The notes beneath the pieces were generated by a model. It worked only from the letters and a program-made list of their open reading frames with translations, was not told where the DNA came from and did not search any database. From contig NZ_JAHQRJ010000001.1 in the NCBI RefSeq assembly GCF_019052805.1, forward strand, positions 2,728,001-2,792,000: DNA of 64,000 nucleotides, given 5' to 3'. Of the stretch, positions 28,803 through 38,488 are shown piece after piece (position 1 is the first letter of the stretch; each line of letters opens with the position of its first letter). The translations under genes and the position numbers were made by a program. This DNA is from Noviherbaspirillum sp. L7-7A. Lineage in GTDB: Bacteria; Pseudomonadota; Gammaproteobacteria; Burkholderiales; Burkholderiaceae_D.

Positions 28803-28884
28803 GTGTTGCCAAGCCGCATGCGCATGCCTGCCCCGCCCACGCGCCGCCACGGCGCACAGCAATCGCCTCATCAGCCAGAAAGCC

Positions 28885-30408
28885 ATGACCATCGATTACC
28901 TGAAGAAAGTGTTGACCGCCCGCGTCTATGACGTTGCCATCGAATCGCCGCTGGAATTCGCGCCCGGCCTGTCCGAGCGCACCGGCAACCGCATTTACTA
29001 CAAGCGCGAAGACATGCAGAGCGTGTTCAGCTTCAAGCTGCGCGGCGCCTACAACAAGATGGCCAACCTGAGCCCGGCGCAGCTGAAGCGCGGCGTGATC
29101 TGCGCCTCGGCCGGCAACCATGCCCAGGGCGTGGCCCTGTCGGCATCGCGCCTGGGCTGCAAGGCCCTGATCGTGATGCCGACCACCACGCCGCAGGTGA
29201 AGATCGACGCGGTGCGCGCCCGTGGCGGCGAAGTGGTGCTGTACGGCGACTCCTACAGCGATGCCTACGGCCATGCGCTGACGCTGGAAAAGAAGCAGAA
29301 GCTGACCTTCGTCCATCCCTTCGACGATCCGGACGTGATCGCCGGCCAGGGCACCATCGCGATGGAAATCCTGCACCAGCATTCCGGCCCGATCCACGCG
29401 ATCTTCGTGGCCATCGGCGGCGGCGGCCTGATTGCCGGCATCGCCGCCTACGTCAAGGCGGTGCGGCCCGACATCAAGGTGATCGGGGTGCAGACCACCG
29501 ATTCCGACGCGATGGCGCAAAGTCTCGCAGCCGGGCGCCGGGTCGCGCTACCCGATGTCGGCCTGTTTTCCGACGGCACCGCGGTCAAGCTGGTCGGCGA
29601 GGAAACCTTCCGGCTGGCAAAGATGTATGTCGACGACATCATCGTGGTCGACACCGACGCCGTCTGCGCGGCGATCAAGGATGTGTTCCAGGACACCCGC
29701 AGCATCCTGGAGCCGGCCGGCGCGCTGTCGGTCGCCGGCGCCAAGGCCTATATCGAGCGCGAGCGCCTGGCCAAGCGGCCGCTGAAGAACGAGACGCTGG
29801 TGACGATTGCCTGCGGCGCCAACATGAACTTCGACCGCCTGCGCCTGGTGGCGGAACGGGCCGAGGTCGGCGAATCGCGCGAAGCGGTGTTCGCCGTCAC
29901 CATTCCCGAGGAACGCGGCAGCTTCCGGCGCTTCTGCGAACTGGTCGGCGGGCGCAGCGTCACCGAATTCAATTACCGCATCAGCGACGAACGCGAGGCC
30001 CATGTATTCGTCGGCCTGCAGATCGCCAACCGCGACGAGCCGGGCAAGATCGCCAGGAGCTTCGAGAAGCATGGCTACCGCACGCTGGACCTGACGCACG
30101 ACGAGCTGGCCAAGATGCATATCCGTCACATGGTCGGCGGCAGGAGCGCACTGGCGCAGGACGAGCTGCTGTACCGCTTCGAATTCCCGGAGCGCCCCGG
30201 CGCTTTGCTGCGCTTTCTGGCCAGCATGGCGCCGAACTGGAACATCAGCCTGTTCCACTACCGCAACCAGGGCGGCGACGTCGGCCGCATCCTGGTCGGC
30301 CTGCAGGTGCCGAAAAAGGAAATGAAGGCCTTCCGCGCCTCGCTGGCCAGCCTGGGCTACCGCTACTGGGACGAGAACGACAATCCGGCCTACAAGCTCT
30401 TCCTCTGA
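28885..30408 (+). CDS. ilvA: Threonine ammonia-lyase, biosynthetic
   Basis: 507 residues. A PLP enzyme converting threonine to 2-oxobutanoate, the first committed step to isoleucine. The PLP lysine is in FSFKLRGAYN (Lys51), the phosphate-binding loop is GGGGLIAGIA, and two ACT-like regulatory domains follow (PEERGSFRRFCELVGG; FPERPGALLRFLASM), which bind isoleucine/valine in the long form. The frame is open 130 codons upstream, but ATG 28885 starts the family's normal N-terminus. A perfect 11-bp hairpin follows. Confidence 0.97.
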   Translation: MTIDYLKKVLTARVYDVAIESPLEFAPGLSERTGNRIYYKREDMQSVFSFKLRGAYNKMANLSPAQLKRGVICASAGNHAQGVALSASRLGCKALIVMPTTTPQVKIDAVRARGGEVVLYGDSYSDAYGHALTLEKKQKLTFVHPFDDPDVIAGQGTIAMEILHQHSGPIHAIFVAIGGGGLIAGIAAYVKAVRPDIKVIGVQTTDSDAMAQSLAAGRRVALPDVGLFSDGTAVKLVGEETFRLAKMYVDDIIVVDTDAVCAAIKDVFQDTRSILEPAGALSVAGAKAYIERERLAKRPLKNETLVTIACGANMNFDRLRLVAERAEVGESREAVFAVTIPEERGSFRRFCELVGGRSVTEFNYRISDEREAHVFVGLQIANRDEPGKIARSFEKHGYRTLDLTHDELAKMHIRHMVGGRSALAQDELLYRFEFPERPGALLRFLASMAPNWNISLFHYRNQGGDVGRILVGLQVPKKEMKAFRASLASLGYRYWDENDNPAYKLFL

Positions 30409-30412
30409 ATCG

Positions 30413-30445
30413 TCCGCCGGGCGCTTCGAAACCCCGCCCGGCGGA
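30413..30445 (+). terminator. Strong hairpin between ilvA and queF
   Basis: TCCGCCGGGCG (30413-30423) pairs perfectly with 30435-30445 around an 11-nt loop, starting 5 nt after the ilvA stop. It has no T-run, so it may be a 3'-end stabiliser or an inefficient terminator. Confidence 0.5.
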
Positions 30446-30483
30446 ATCTGGCAAAATGCCGGTTTCCGCCGGATTCCGTAGCC

Positions 30484-31326
30484 ATGACCACGCCTGACAC
30501 GCCGCAAGATTCCCCGCTCGGCAAGCCCGCCACCTACAAGAGCGACTACGATGCCTCCCTGCTGTTCCCGATTGCCCGCCAGGGCAAGCGCAGTGAACTG
30601 GGGCTGTCGTCGGGCACGCTGCCCTTCTTCGGCATCGATATCTGGAATGCCTATGAAGTGTCGTGGCTGAACCTGCGCGGCAAGCCGCAGATCGCGGTGG
30701 TCAGCTTCATGATCCCGGCCGACTCGCCCAACATCGTCGAGTCGAAGTCCTTCAAGCTCTATCTCAATTCCTTCAACCAGACCCGGCTGGCCGGCGCAGA
30801 CGCGCTGCTGGAGCTGCTGCGCGCCGACCTGTCCGCCGCCACCGGCGCGCCGGTGCAGGTGGCGCTGACGGCGCCCGAGGATTTCAGCAAGCTGAAAATG
30901 GGCGACCTCGAAGGCCTGCTGCTGGACCGGCTCGATATCGAGGTCGACAATTACAGCCCCGATACCGCGCTGCTCAGGAGCGCCCGCGAGGAAGCGCCGG
31001 TCGAGGAAGTGCTGGTGTCGCATCTGCTCAAGTCCAACTGCCTGGTCACCGGGCAGCCCGACTGGGGCAGCGTGCAGATCCGTTATGTCGGCCCCGCCAT
31101 CAATCAGGAAGGCCTGCTGAAGTACCTGATTGGCTACCGAAATCACAATGAATTCCATGAACAATGCGTGGAACGCATATTCATGGACCTGTTGCGCCAT
31201 TGCCAGCCACAGAAGCTGGCGGTCTACGCCCGCTTTACACGCCGCGGCGGGTTGGACATCAATCCATGGCGGAGCAATTTCACGACTGGCCAGCGTCCTT
31301 CGAACCTGCGATTGCCACGTCAATAA
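30484..31326 (+). CDS. queF: NADPH-dependent 7-cyano-7-deazaguanine reductase QueF
   Basis: 280 residues, the bimodular (E. coli-type) form. It reduces preQ0 to preQ1 in queuosine synthesis. [15 protein letters not shown] is the preQ0-side motif; the nucleophile is Cys186 in [13 protein letters not shown], followed by the catalytic Asp. The C-terminal module ends [15 protein letters not shown]. Length is normal. Confidence 0.97.
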   Translation: MTTPDTPQDSPLGKPATYKSDYDASLLFPIARQGKRSELGLSSGTLPFFGIDIWNAYEVSWLNLRGKPQIAVVSFMIPADSPNIVESKSFKLYLNSFNQTRLAGADALLELLRADLSAATGAPVQVALTAPEDFSKLKMGDLEGLLLDRLDIEVDNYSPDTALLRSAREEAPVEEVLVSHLLKSNCLVTGQPDWGSVQIRYVGPAINQEGLLKYLIGYRNHNEFHEQCVERIFMDLLRHCQPQKLAVYARFTRRGGLDINPWRSNFTTGQRPSNLRLPRQ

Positions 31327-31494
31327 TTGTCATTCCTTTTTTGAGGAAATGTTTCTTAAATACATTGCCCCGCTGGGATATCGCGTATAAAGTGCGACTG
31401 GAAACAGGGACAGCCGCACCCATATACAGCATCAGCGGCCCCAACACGGCCGCCACGGCATAGGCAACCAGGAGCTTCCATCCTGCAATGCGCC

Positions 31495-31500
31495 TATAAT
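31495..31500 (+). promoter_or_regulatory. Likely -10 box for the ptsN-hprK unit
   Basis: Perfect TATAAT 37 nt before the ptsN ATG. No clear TTGACA-like -35 sits 16-18 nt upstream. Confidence 0.45.
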
Positions 31501-31536
31501 CCGCAGCGACAAGCCACTTTTATTGTGCATCGCATC

Positions 31537-32010
31537 ATGACCCACTTCAGCCAGATCCTTCCCATAGAGAATGTCGTGCTCGACCTAGACGTATCGAGCA
31601 AGAAGCGCGCGTTCGAACAGGCGGGATTGATCTTCGAGAACAATTTTGGCATCGCCCGGTCAACGGTCTCGGATAACCTGTTTGCCCGTGAGCGACTGGG
31701 TTCCACCGGCTTGGGCCACGCTGTTGCCGTGCCGCATGGCCGCATCAAGGGCCTGAAGGCGCCGATCGCCGCCTTCGTGCGCCTTGCCGCGCCGATTCCG
31801 TTCGAGTCGCCGGATGGTCAGCCGGTGAGTCTGCTGATCTTTCTGCTGATTCCCGACAACGTCACCCAGCAGCATCTGGAAATCTTGTCCGAAATCGCCG
31901 AAATGTTTTCCGACGATGCATTCCGTAGCGGCCTGGCACAGGATCCCGATGCCAAGGCGGTGCATGATCGCATCATCGGCTGGCAGTCCAGCATGCAGAA
32001 CGTTGCCTGA
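31537..32010 (+). CDS. ptsN: Nitrogen-regulatory phosphotransferase EIIA(Ntr), PtsN
   Basis: 157 residues from ATG 31537 (GTG 31525 would add four). An EIIA domain of the nitrogen PTS, phosphorylated on the histidine in AVAVPHGRIKG and acting as a regulator rather than a sugar transporter. In many relatives hpf precedes ptsN; here queF does. The next gene, hprK, follows after 47 nt in the same direction. Confidence 0.95.
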   Translation: MTHFSQILPIENVVLDLDVSSKKRAFEQAGLIFENNFGIARSTVSDNLFARERLGSTGLGHAVAVPHGRIKGLKAPIAAFVRLAAPIPFESPDGQPVSLLIFLLIPDNVTQQHLEILSEIAEMFSDDAFRSGLAQDPDAKAVHDRIIGWQSSMQNVA

Positions 32011-32057
32011 GTTTTACCGGTTAGCCTTGTCCTCTTTTTTCCAGGTGTAAGCACCCG

Positions 32058-32999
32058 ATGCCGCTTTCCACTCCGCTGTCGATACAGCAGCTCTACGACG
32101 ATAACCGCGAAGCGCTGCAATTGGGCTGGTTCGCCGGTTTTCCCGGCGGCGAGCGCCTGATTTCCGGCGACGCCGCGTCGGCGGCGGACCAGGTGGGCCA
32201 TCTGAACCTGATCCATCCGGGACGCATCCAGGTATTCGGGCACCAGGAAACCGAGTACTACAAGCGGCTGTCGCCGCTGTCGCGGCAGCACCAGACCGAA
32301 GAACTGGTGGCCGGCGCGCCGCCGGCATTCATCATCGCCCAGGGACTGGAAACCCCGGCCTACATCTTGGCGATCTGCGACGAGAAGAATATCCCGCTGT
32401 TTTCCACGCCCTTGCCTGCGGCCCAGGTGATCGACTATCTGCGGGTCTATCTCTCCAAGAAGCTGGCGCAGCGCATCACCATGCATGGCGTGTTCATGGA
32501 TGTGCTGGGGGTGGGCGTGCTCATTACCGGCGAGTCGGGGCTGGGCAAGAGCGAACTGGGTCTGGAACTGATTTCGCGCAACCATGGCCTTGTGGCTGAC
32601 GACGTGGTGGAATTCGCCCGCATCGCGCCGCACATGATCGAAGGCCGCTGTCCGACGCTGCTGCAGAACCTGCTGGAAGTGCGCGGCCTGGGCCTGCTGG
32701 ACATCCGCACCATCTTTGGCGAAACCGCGGTCCGGCGGAAAATGCGCCTGAAGCTGATCGTGCATCTGGTCAGGCGCAGCACGCTGGAAGAAAACTACGA
32801 GCGGCTGCCGCTGCACTCCCAAAGCGAGGAAGTGCTCGGCCTGCCGATCCGCAAGGTGGTGATCCCGGTCGAAGCCGGCCGCAACCTGGCAGTGCTGCTG
32901 GAAGCCGCGGTGCGCAATACCATTCTTCAACTGCGCGGCATCGATACTCTGAAGGACTTCATGGAACGCCAGCAAAAGGCGATGGACGACGAAGCCTGA
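32058..32999 (+). CDS. hprK: HPr kinase/phosphorylase
   Basis: 313 residues. A bifunctional kinase/phosphorylase that modifies a serine of HPr. P-loop GESGLGKSE near residue 156, then the HPrK signature region with [17 protein letters not shown]. The N-terminal domain (about 1-130) is the HPrK_N fold. ATG 32058 gives the normal N-terminus. It sits between ptsN and rapZ, the usual betaproteobacterial arrangement; the HPr gene itself is not in the window. Confidence 0.97.
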   Translation: MPLSTPLSIQQLYDDNREALQLGWFAGFPGGERLISGDAASAADQVGHLNLIHPGRIQVFGHQETEYYKRLSPLSRQHQTEELVAGAPPAFIIAQGLETPAYILAICDEKNIPLFSTPLPAAQVIDYLRVYLSKKLAQRITMHGVFMDVLGVGVLITGESGLGKSELGLELISRNHGLVADDVVEFARIAPHMIEGRCPTLLQNLLEVRGLGLLDIRTIFGETAVRRKMRLKLIVHLVRRSTLEENYERLPLHSQSEEVLGLPIRKVVIPVEAGRNLAVLLEAAVRNTILQLRGIDTLKDFMERQQKAMDDEA

Positions 33000-33061
33000 G
33001 ACAGTGCTCCGGCTGGCTGGCTTGGCCTTTAAATCGGTGCGGTTTGCGGTATGATCGGGCG

Positions 33062-33934
33062 ATGCGCATCATACTCATTACCGGCATATCCGGATCCGGC
33101 AAATCGATCGGCCTCGCAGCCCTTGAAGATGCCGGTTACTTCTGTGTAGACAACCTTCCGCCCACGCTGCTGCGCGCGCTGGTGGAAACCCGGCAAAAGG
33201 ATGGCGCCACGGCGCTGGCGGTTGCGGTCGATGCCCGAAGCGCGCTGTCACTGGCGGAATTGCCCGCCGACATACGCTGGCTCAAGCAGCAGGGGCATGA
33301 CGTCAAGGTGCTGTTCCTCACCGCCAAGACCGAGTCGCTAATCACCCGTTTTTCCGAAACCCGCCGCAGCCATCCGCTGTCGCACCGCGAATCCATCGGC
33401 GATGACGACAAGAGCCCGACCCATCGCCCCACCCTGGTCGAATGCATCCGCCGCGAGCGTGAAATGCTGGCCGACGTCGAAGGCCTGGGCCAGGTGATCG
33501 ACACTTCCGGCCTGTCGGCCAACAAGCTGCGCGCCTGGATCAAGGATCTGGTCGGAAGCGACCACTCACCGCTGACGCTGCTGTTCGAATCGTTTGCCTT
33601 CAAGTACGGCGTGCCGCTCGACGCCGATCTGGTGTTCGACGTGCGCATCCTGCCCAATCCGTATTACGATCTGGCGCTGCGGCCACTGACCGGGCGCGAT
33701 CAGCCAGTGATCAATTTTCTCGATGCGCTGCCGGAAGTGGAAAACCTGATGGGCGACATCCGCAATTTCGTCGAGAAATGGCTGCCGTCATTCAAGAACG
33801 ACAACCGCAGCTATCTGACCGTGGCCATCGGCTGCACCGGCGGCCAGCATCGTTCGGTGTATTTCGTCGAGCATCTTGCCGCCTATTTCCAGGACGCCGC
33901 GCGGGTGCTGAAGCGCCATCGCGAGCTTGACTGA
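33062..33934 (+). CDS. rapZ: RNase adapter / nucleotide-binding protein RapZ
   Basis: 290 residues. N-terminal P-loop GISGSGKS, C-terminal RapZ domain with [19 protein letters not shown] and [15 protein letters not shown]. In E. coli it guides RNase E to the small RNA GlmZ in amino-sugar control; whether GlmZ exists here is unknown. The frame runs to an upstream GTG (33044), but ATG 33062 places the P-loop correctly. It follows hprK by 62 nt. Confidence 0.95.
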   Translation: MRIILITGISGSGKSIGLAALEDAGYFCVDNLPPTLLRALVETRQKDGATALAVAVDARSALSLAELPADIRWLKQQGHDVKVLFLTAKTESLITRFSETRRSHPLSHRESIGDDDKSPTHRPTLVECIRREREMLADVEGLGQVIDTSGLSANKLRAWIKDLVGSDHSPLTLLFESFAFKYGVPLDADLVFDVRILPNPYYDLALRPLTGRDQPVINFLDALPEVENLMGDIRNFVEKWLPSFKNDNRSYLTVAIGCTGGQHRSVYFVEHLAAYFQDAARVLKRHRELD

Positions 33935-33961
33935 CGCCCTTTCCCCTTGCGGATTCCCACT

Positions 33962-34600
33962 ATGTCCGATCACGCCTGGCTGCCGCTGTTTCCGCTCAAT
34001 ACCGTGCTGTTCCCCGGCGGCGCGCTGCCGCTGCGGGTCTTCGAGACGCGCTATATCGACATGGTCCGCGACTGCATGAAGCGCGATGCGCCGTTTGGCG
34101 TGGTGCGCATCAAGTCAGGCAAGGAAGTCGGCGTCGCGGCCCAGCCCGACAGCGTGGGCTGCCTGGCGCATATCGTGGAGTGGGACATGCCGGAACTGGG
34201 CCTGCTGATGCTGCAGACCAGCGGCGGCCAGCGCTTCCGGGTGCTGGAAACCCGGACCCTGCCGGACCAGCGCATCGAAGCCAGGACGGAACTGATTGCC
34301 GACGATGCCGACGCGCCGCCCAGCGCCGAACTGGTGGCCTGCGCCACTGCGCTGAATACCGTCATCAAGGACATCAATGAAGCCGCCCGCGCCAGCGGCG
34401 AAGGCGGCTTCAGCCCCTTTCCGGCGGAATTGAAACTGGACAGCACCTGCTGGGTCGCCAATCGCTGGTGCGAGATCCTGCCGATTTCCACGCTGGCGCG
34501 GCAGAAGCTGCTGGAACTGACGGATGCACAAAGCCGGCTGGCGATCGTGCATCAGTATCTGGTGCAGCATGGGATTGTGGCGGGCGACAAGTCGCATTGA
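33962..34600 (+). CDS. LON peptidase N-terminal (substrate-binding) domain protein
   Basis: 212 residues containing only the LonN/PUA-like domain: LFPLNTVLFPGGALPLRVFE, YIDMVRDCM, FGVVRI. There are no ATPase or protease domains, so it is not Lon itself. Stand-alone members are widespread and uncharacterised. It is 27 nt downstream of rapZ and probably cotranscribed. Start chosen at ATG 33962; the frame allows five more residues. Confidence 0.9.
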   Translation: MSDHAWLPLFPLNTVLFPGGALPLRVFETRYIDMVRDCMKRDAPFGVVRIKSGKEVGVAAQPDSVGCLAHIVEWDMPELGLLMLQTSGGQRFRVLETRTLPDQRIEARTELIADDADAPPSAELVACATALNTVIKDINEAARASGEGGFSPFPAELKLDSTCWVANRWCEILPISTLARQKLLELTDAQSRLAIVHQYLVQHGIVAGDKSH

Positions 34601-34687
34601 TGCGTCAACAACCGGGCATTGGAAAATCAGCCATGGCGGCAGCTTGCCAATCCCATTGATGCCTTTACATGACTGCCAACTACAATC

Positions 34688-35284
34688 TCACGACGATTTG
34701 GGTTGCAGAAGGACGGCATGAACACCGTTTTCCTTATCGTTCCGCAATTCATATTCCAGGTTGACCTGAGCTTCCAAAGCACTGAGTTCTCTCTGGAGGC
34801 TGGCACGGATGGTGTCATCGAGCCCTGACTCTTCACGTTCAGCAAGATACTTGAGTGGGCTTAACATATCCCGTGCCGTTTCCCGGCTGTCGCGCGCCAA
34901 GCCGCTCCCCATTACGGATGCCTTATGCGTATAGATATCCACCCGGTTCTTCAATAGGTCCAATAGGGTATGGGTTGCAGATGGCTTATCGCTTTCCTGC
35001 ATTAATACAATGCAGGCGGAAGCGTGTCTGAAATAATCTTGAGGAGCTAATCCATTGCTTGCTTCAGAGGAAGTAAGCATTCTTAAAACCAAATTGCCGA
35101 AATAATGTTTAAAGGCGACTTTTTCTTGATTCTGGCCCAGCAGTGGTTCCGAATTCGTTTTTCTTTCGGAAAGAACAGGCGCTGTCTGATTCGATGTCGG
35201 GGAAGTGCTGTCAGTAACGGCATCCGGCGAATTCAACTCATGCAGATTCGCCGATGAAATGCCCAGTTTAGGAGTGGAATCCAT
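34688..35284 (-). CDS. Orphan hypothetical protein, low GC, probably acquired
   Basis: 198 residues, unrecognised. The base composition is plainly lower in GC than every neighbour and it uses many codons ending in A/T. The first ~50 residues are Ser/Thr/Asn/Pro-rich and likely disordered; the rest is predicted helical (YFGNLVLRMLTSSEAS, SPLKYLAEREESGLDD, SLQRELSALEAQVNLEYE). There is no signal peptide or membrane span. A disordered Ser/Thr-rich N-terminus is seen in type III effectors, but it is not proof and no secretion genes are in the window. The gene is flanked by short spacers, with mutY in the same direction upstream. Confidence 0.65.
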   Translation of the reverse strand: MDSTPKLGISSANLHELNSPDAVTDSTSPTSNQTAPVLSERKTNSEPLLGQNQEKVAFKHYFGNLVLRMLTSSEASNGLAPQDYFRHASACIVLMQESDKPSATHTLLDLLKNRVDIYTHKASVMGSGLARDSRETARDMLSPLKYLAEREESGLDDTIRASLQRELSALEAQVNLEYELRNDKENGVHAVLLQPKSS

Positions 35285-35399
35285 TTCACGCTCGCGTAGG
35301 GGTCAAAAAATTTGAGTACGCTGCGCTAAATAAAAGATCCGCATGGACAAACGTTTTTAAATGGAACGCCGTTATGCACGCCTTTACGGGCCAGGCAAG

Positions 35400-36497
35400 T
35401 CAACTGCCGAATAAATCCCGCGTTCCCAGCAAATCCAGCAGCATTTTCTTCACTGGCGCCGGCAGCGGCGCCTGCGCCAGCTTGGCCACCGGATACCATA
35501 CATGGCCGGCCTCGGCCGCCATCGCATGCCGCTGCGACAAATGGACGCGGTAAGGCGCCACATGCAGCTTGAAATGCGTAAAGCCATGGCTGAAGGGCTG
35601 CAGCTTGTCATGCGCCTGCATCACGCCGAAAGGCGCGACCGCGGCCGCCATGCGCCTGTCCCAGTCGTCCAGGGCGACCTCGGGCAATGAAAGCAAACCA
35701 CCCCAGATGCCGCTGCCCGGCCGCTGCTCCAGCAAGACCTGCCCATCGTCGACGATCACCAGCATGCCGACATGCCGTTCCGGCACCGCCTTCTTCGGCT
35801 TCCTGACCGGCAGTTCGGCAGTGCGGCCGGTTTCAAAAGCCACGCAGCGATGCGCCAGCGGGCAGCGCTGGCAATCCGGCCGGCTGCGCGTGCATAGCGT
35901 GGCGCCCAGGTCCATCAGGCCCTGGGTATAGGCCTGCATATCCTCATGCGGCAGCAGGGCTTCGGCCCGTTGCCAAAGCTTGTCCTCGACCGGCTTGGCG
36001 CCGGGGAAACCCTTGATGCCGAAGACCCGGCAGAACACCCGCTTCACATTGCCGTCCAGGATGGCGGCGCGGGTGCCGTAGGCAAAGGCGGAAATAGCGG
36101 CGGCGGTGGAGCGGCCTATGCCAGGCAGGTCGGCCAGCAGCGCCGGGTCGGCCGGAAAGACGCCGCCGTATTCGGCCACCACGCGCTGCGCGCAGCGATG
36201 CAGATTGCGGGCGCGCGAGTAGTAGCCCAGGCCGCTCCAGTGGGCCATCACGTCCTCGGCCGGCGCTTCGGCCAGCGACGTCACATCGGGAAAGCGCACC
36301 AGGAAGCGCTGGTAATACGGAATGACCGCGGCGACCTGGGTCTGCTGCAGCATGATCTCGGACAGCCAGATGCGATAGGCGTCGCGTGTGTTCTGCCAGG
36401 GCAGCGCATGCCGGCCGTGCTGCTTCTGCCACCGCACCACGTCGGCGGAAAAGGACGGGTCCTGCAGCGGAATATCGTGATCGACGATGCGTTTCAT
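35400..36497 (-). CDS. mutY: A/G-specific adenine glycosylase MutY
   Basis: 365 residues. It removes adenine mispaired with 8-oxoG. Catalytic Glu lies in LSEIMLQQTQV, the HhH is LPGIGRSTAAAISAFAYG, catalytic Asp is in AILDGNVKRV. The [4Fe-4S] site is four cysteines in the CTRSRPDCQRCPLAHRC segment. A C-terminal NUDIX-like domain follows (LEQRPGSGIWGGLLSLPE). ATG 36497 overlaps the stop of the dynamin-like gene by 4 nt; the frame runs upstream into that gene. Confidence 0.96.
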   Translation of the reverse strand: MKRIVDHDIPLQDPSFSADVVRWQKQHGRHALPWQNTRDAYRIWLSEIMLQQTQVAAVIPYYQRFLVRFPDVTSLAEAPAEDVMAHWSGLGYYSRARNLHRCAQRVVAEYGGVFPADPALLADLPGIGRSTAAAISAFAYGTRAAILDGNVKRVFCRVFGIKGFPGAKPVEDKLWQRAEALLPHEDMQAYTQGLMDLGATLCTRSRPDCQRCPLAHRCVAFETGRTAELPVRKPKKAVPERHVGMLVIVDDGQVLLEQRPGSGIWGGLLSLPEVALDDWDRRMAAAVAPFGVMQAHDKLQPFSHGFTHFKLHVAPYRVHLSQRHAMAAEAGHVWYPVAKLAQAPLPAPVKKMLLDLLGTRDLFGS

Positions 36498-38440
36498 CCG
36501 GCCGCCATGGATGGCGCCGGCACCGGCGCATCGGCCACCAGCGCCGCCTTCAGTCCGGACTCGCACTCTGCCAGCGCCTGCCTGTGGTTTTCCAGGTCGG
36601 CCTGCATGCGTTCCAGCGCGGTGACGCGCACATCCAGGTCGTCGGCCGCGAGATGGATGCGCTCGATCGAATTGCGGCGCTGCTTCAGCTGGTTCTTGTG
36701 CTCGCGGATCTGGGCTTCCAGCGGCGCCATCACTACCTTCAGCCAGGCTTCGACATCGCGGTTGGCCAGCAGCAGGCTCTGCCTGACGCGCGAGGCAATC
36801 GAGTCGAAGAACTTCTGCATCAGTGCCAGCTGCGGCGTGGTCAGCAGCGCGCCCGCGCCGAACTGCCTGTGATAGGCCGACTCGACCGCCGCGATCTCGT
36901 CGGCATAGCGCTTGAGCGAAAACGGCATCGGCGTGGAAAGCGCAAAGCCGTGCTCGGCGGAGAAGCGGCGGTACATCACCGCCATCATGTCGCTGATCTC
37001 GCCGATCTTGCGGCCCGACAGGATCAGGTTGCCTTCGACCTCGGTGAAGAAGCGCTTGACCGCATCGCGCATGCCGACCGAGAACAGGCTGGACTGCATC
37101 GCTTCCCGGGTATCGCGGATGTTGTTCTTCAATACATCAGTGCCAAGATGGGCGAACAGCTCCGCCGACAGGTTGCCGAACACAGTGCGGGTGCCCTGCA
37201 GCTTGACCAGGCTGGCATCGAAATCGGCCTTTTCCATGTCGATGCGCTTCATCATGTGCGCCACGATATTCTGATTCTTGCCACGCAAGCTTTTCAGCTC
37301 GACCAACTGCTCGACCACATTGCGCAGCCGCGACGACAGCAGCGACTGGCGCGAGGCGATCAGCTCCGCCGCCTCGGCATGCAACTGCGCCTGCATCAGC
37401 TCGCGCCGCGCCGGTATCAGCTTTTGCGACAGCGCCGATTCCAGCGCCGGCAGCCGGCTCTTTTCCAGCAGTGCGGCGTCGCCATTGATCTTGGCGACCA
37501 GGCCCTTCTGGGCCGACACCGGGTAGACCTGGGACGCATCCAGTTCCAGCGTCTGGGCGGCGCCGGCGACCTGGCGTGCGATCTGCGCTTCCACCTCGGC
37601 GGGGCCGCGCAGCTCGTCCCACATGCTGTCGATCTTGTTCAACACCACCATGCGGCCGGCGCTGGCGCCGATATGCTCACGCCAGACATCGATATCGGAG
37701 CGGGTCACGCCGGTGTCGGCGGCCAGGATGTAGAGCACCGCGTGGGCGTTCGGTATCAGGTTAAGGGTCAGTTCTGGCTCGGTGCCGATCGCATTCAGGC
37801 CGGGCGTGTCGATGATCACCAGGCCCTGCTGCAGCAGCGGATGCGGGAAATTCACAATCGCATGCCGCCAGCGCGAAATTTCCACCAGGCCGTCGGCGCC
37901 AACCGTCATGCCGCTGTCGGCAGCGTCCGGATCGTAAAGGCCATAAGCCTGGGCCTGTTCGACCGGCACCCGGCGCGACAGGCTGACCTGGCGGAAGGCT
38001 TCCAGCATGCCGTCAGTCGAGGCCACATCCAGCGGCATTACCGTCCAAGCATCCGGCTGCGCGCGCAGGTCGGTAGTGGACTGACTGGTGGCGCGGGTCT
38101 CGATCGGCAGCAGGCGGATCGAGGGCGGCAGGCTGGCGTCATACATCAACTCGGTCGGGCACATCGTGGTGCGGCCCACCGACGACGGCAGGATGCGCTG
38201 GCCATAGCCGGCAAAGAAGATCGCATTGATCAGCTCCGACTTGCCCCGCGAGAACTCGGCGACGAAAGCTACCGTCATCCTGTCCTCGGCCAGGCGGGCC
38301 AGGGTGCGCGTGATGCGCTGCTGGCTGCCTTCATCGGCCAGGCCGGCGGCCTGGATCGCGTCGCGATAGCGTTCCAACGCGCGCACCACGCCACTGCGCC
38401 AGTGGCTGTACTCACCGAATTTTTCAACCAGATTGCTCAC
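36494..38440 (-). CDS. Bacterial dynamin-like GTPase
   Basis: 648 residues. Dynamin-type GTPase domain at the N-terminus: G1 AEFSRGKSELINAI (near residue 60; Ala replaces the first P-loop glycine), G3 DTPGLNAIG, G4 LNKIDSMWDE. The remainder is long helical bundles with many heptad-like stretches (LQGTRTVFGNLSAELFAHLG; AADDLDVRVTALERMQADLE), suited to membrane-associated assembly. No transmembrane helix is seen. Function is unknown; bacterial dynamins are linked to membrane remodelling. It is translationally coupled to mutY downstream. Confidence 0.88.
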   Translation of the reverse strand: MSNLVEKFGEYSHWRSGVVRALERYRDAIQAAGLADEGSQQRITRTLARLAEDRMTVAFVAEFSRGKSELINAIFFAGYGQRILPSSVGRTTMCPTELMYDASLPPSIRLLPIETRATSQSTTDLRAQPDAWTVMPLDVASTDGMLEAFRQVSLSRRVPVEQAQAYGLYDPDAADSGMTVGADGLVEISRWRHAIVNFPHPLLQQGLVIIDTPGLNAIGTEPELTLNLIPNAHAVLYILAADTGVTRSDIDVWREHIGASAGRMVVLNKIDSMWDELRGPAEVEAQIARQVAGAAQTLELDASQVYPVSAQKGLVAKINGDAALLEKSRLPALESALSQKLIPARRELMQAQLHAEAAELIASRQSLLSSRLRNVVEQLVELKSLRGKNQNIVAHMMKRIDMEKADFDASLVKLQGTRTVFGNLSAELFAHLGTDVLKNNIRDTREAMQSSLFSVGMRDAVKRFFTEVEGNLILSGRKIGEISDMMAVMYRRFSAEHGFALSTPMPFSLKRYADEIAAVESAYHRQFGAGALLTTPQLALMQKFFDSIASRVRQSLLLANRDVEAWLKVVMAPLEAQIREHKNQLKQRRNSIERIHLAADDLDVRVTALERMQADLENHRQALAECESGLKAALVADAPVPAPSMAAG

Positions 38441-38488
38441 GATATGCCTTATTGCTCTACGGAACTATCCACAGCCTAGCATCGGGCG

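Noticed and set aside
29548-31323. Minus-strand frame of ~590 codons
   Set aside because: Antisense to ilvA and queF, both of which have clear family motifs.
33962-34600. Lon protease gene
   Set aside because: Only the N-terminal substrate-binding domain is present; there is no AAA+ or Ser-Lys protease domain.
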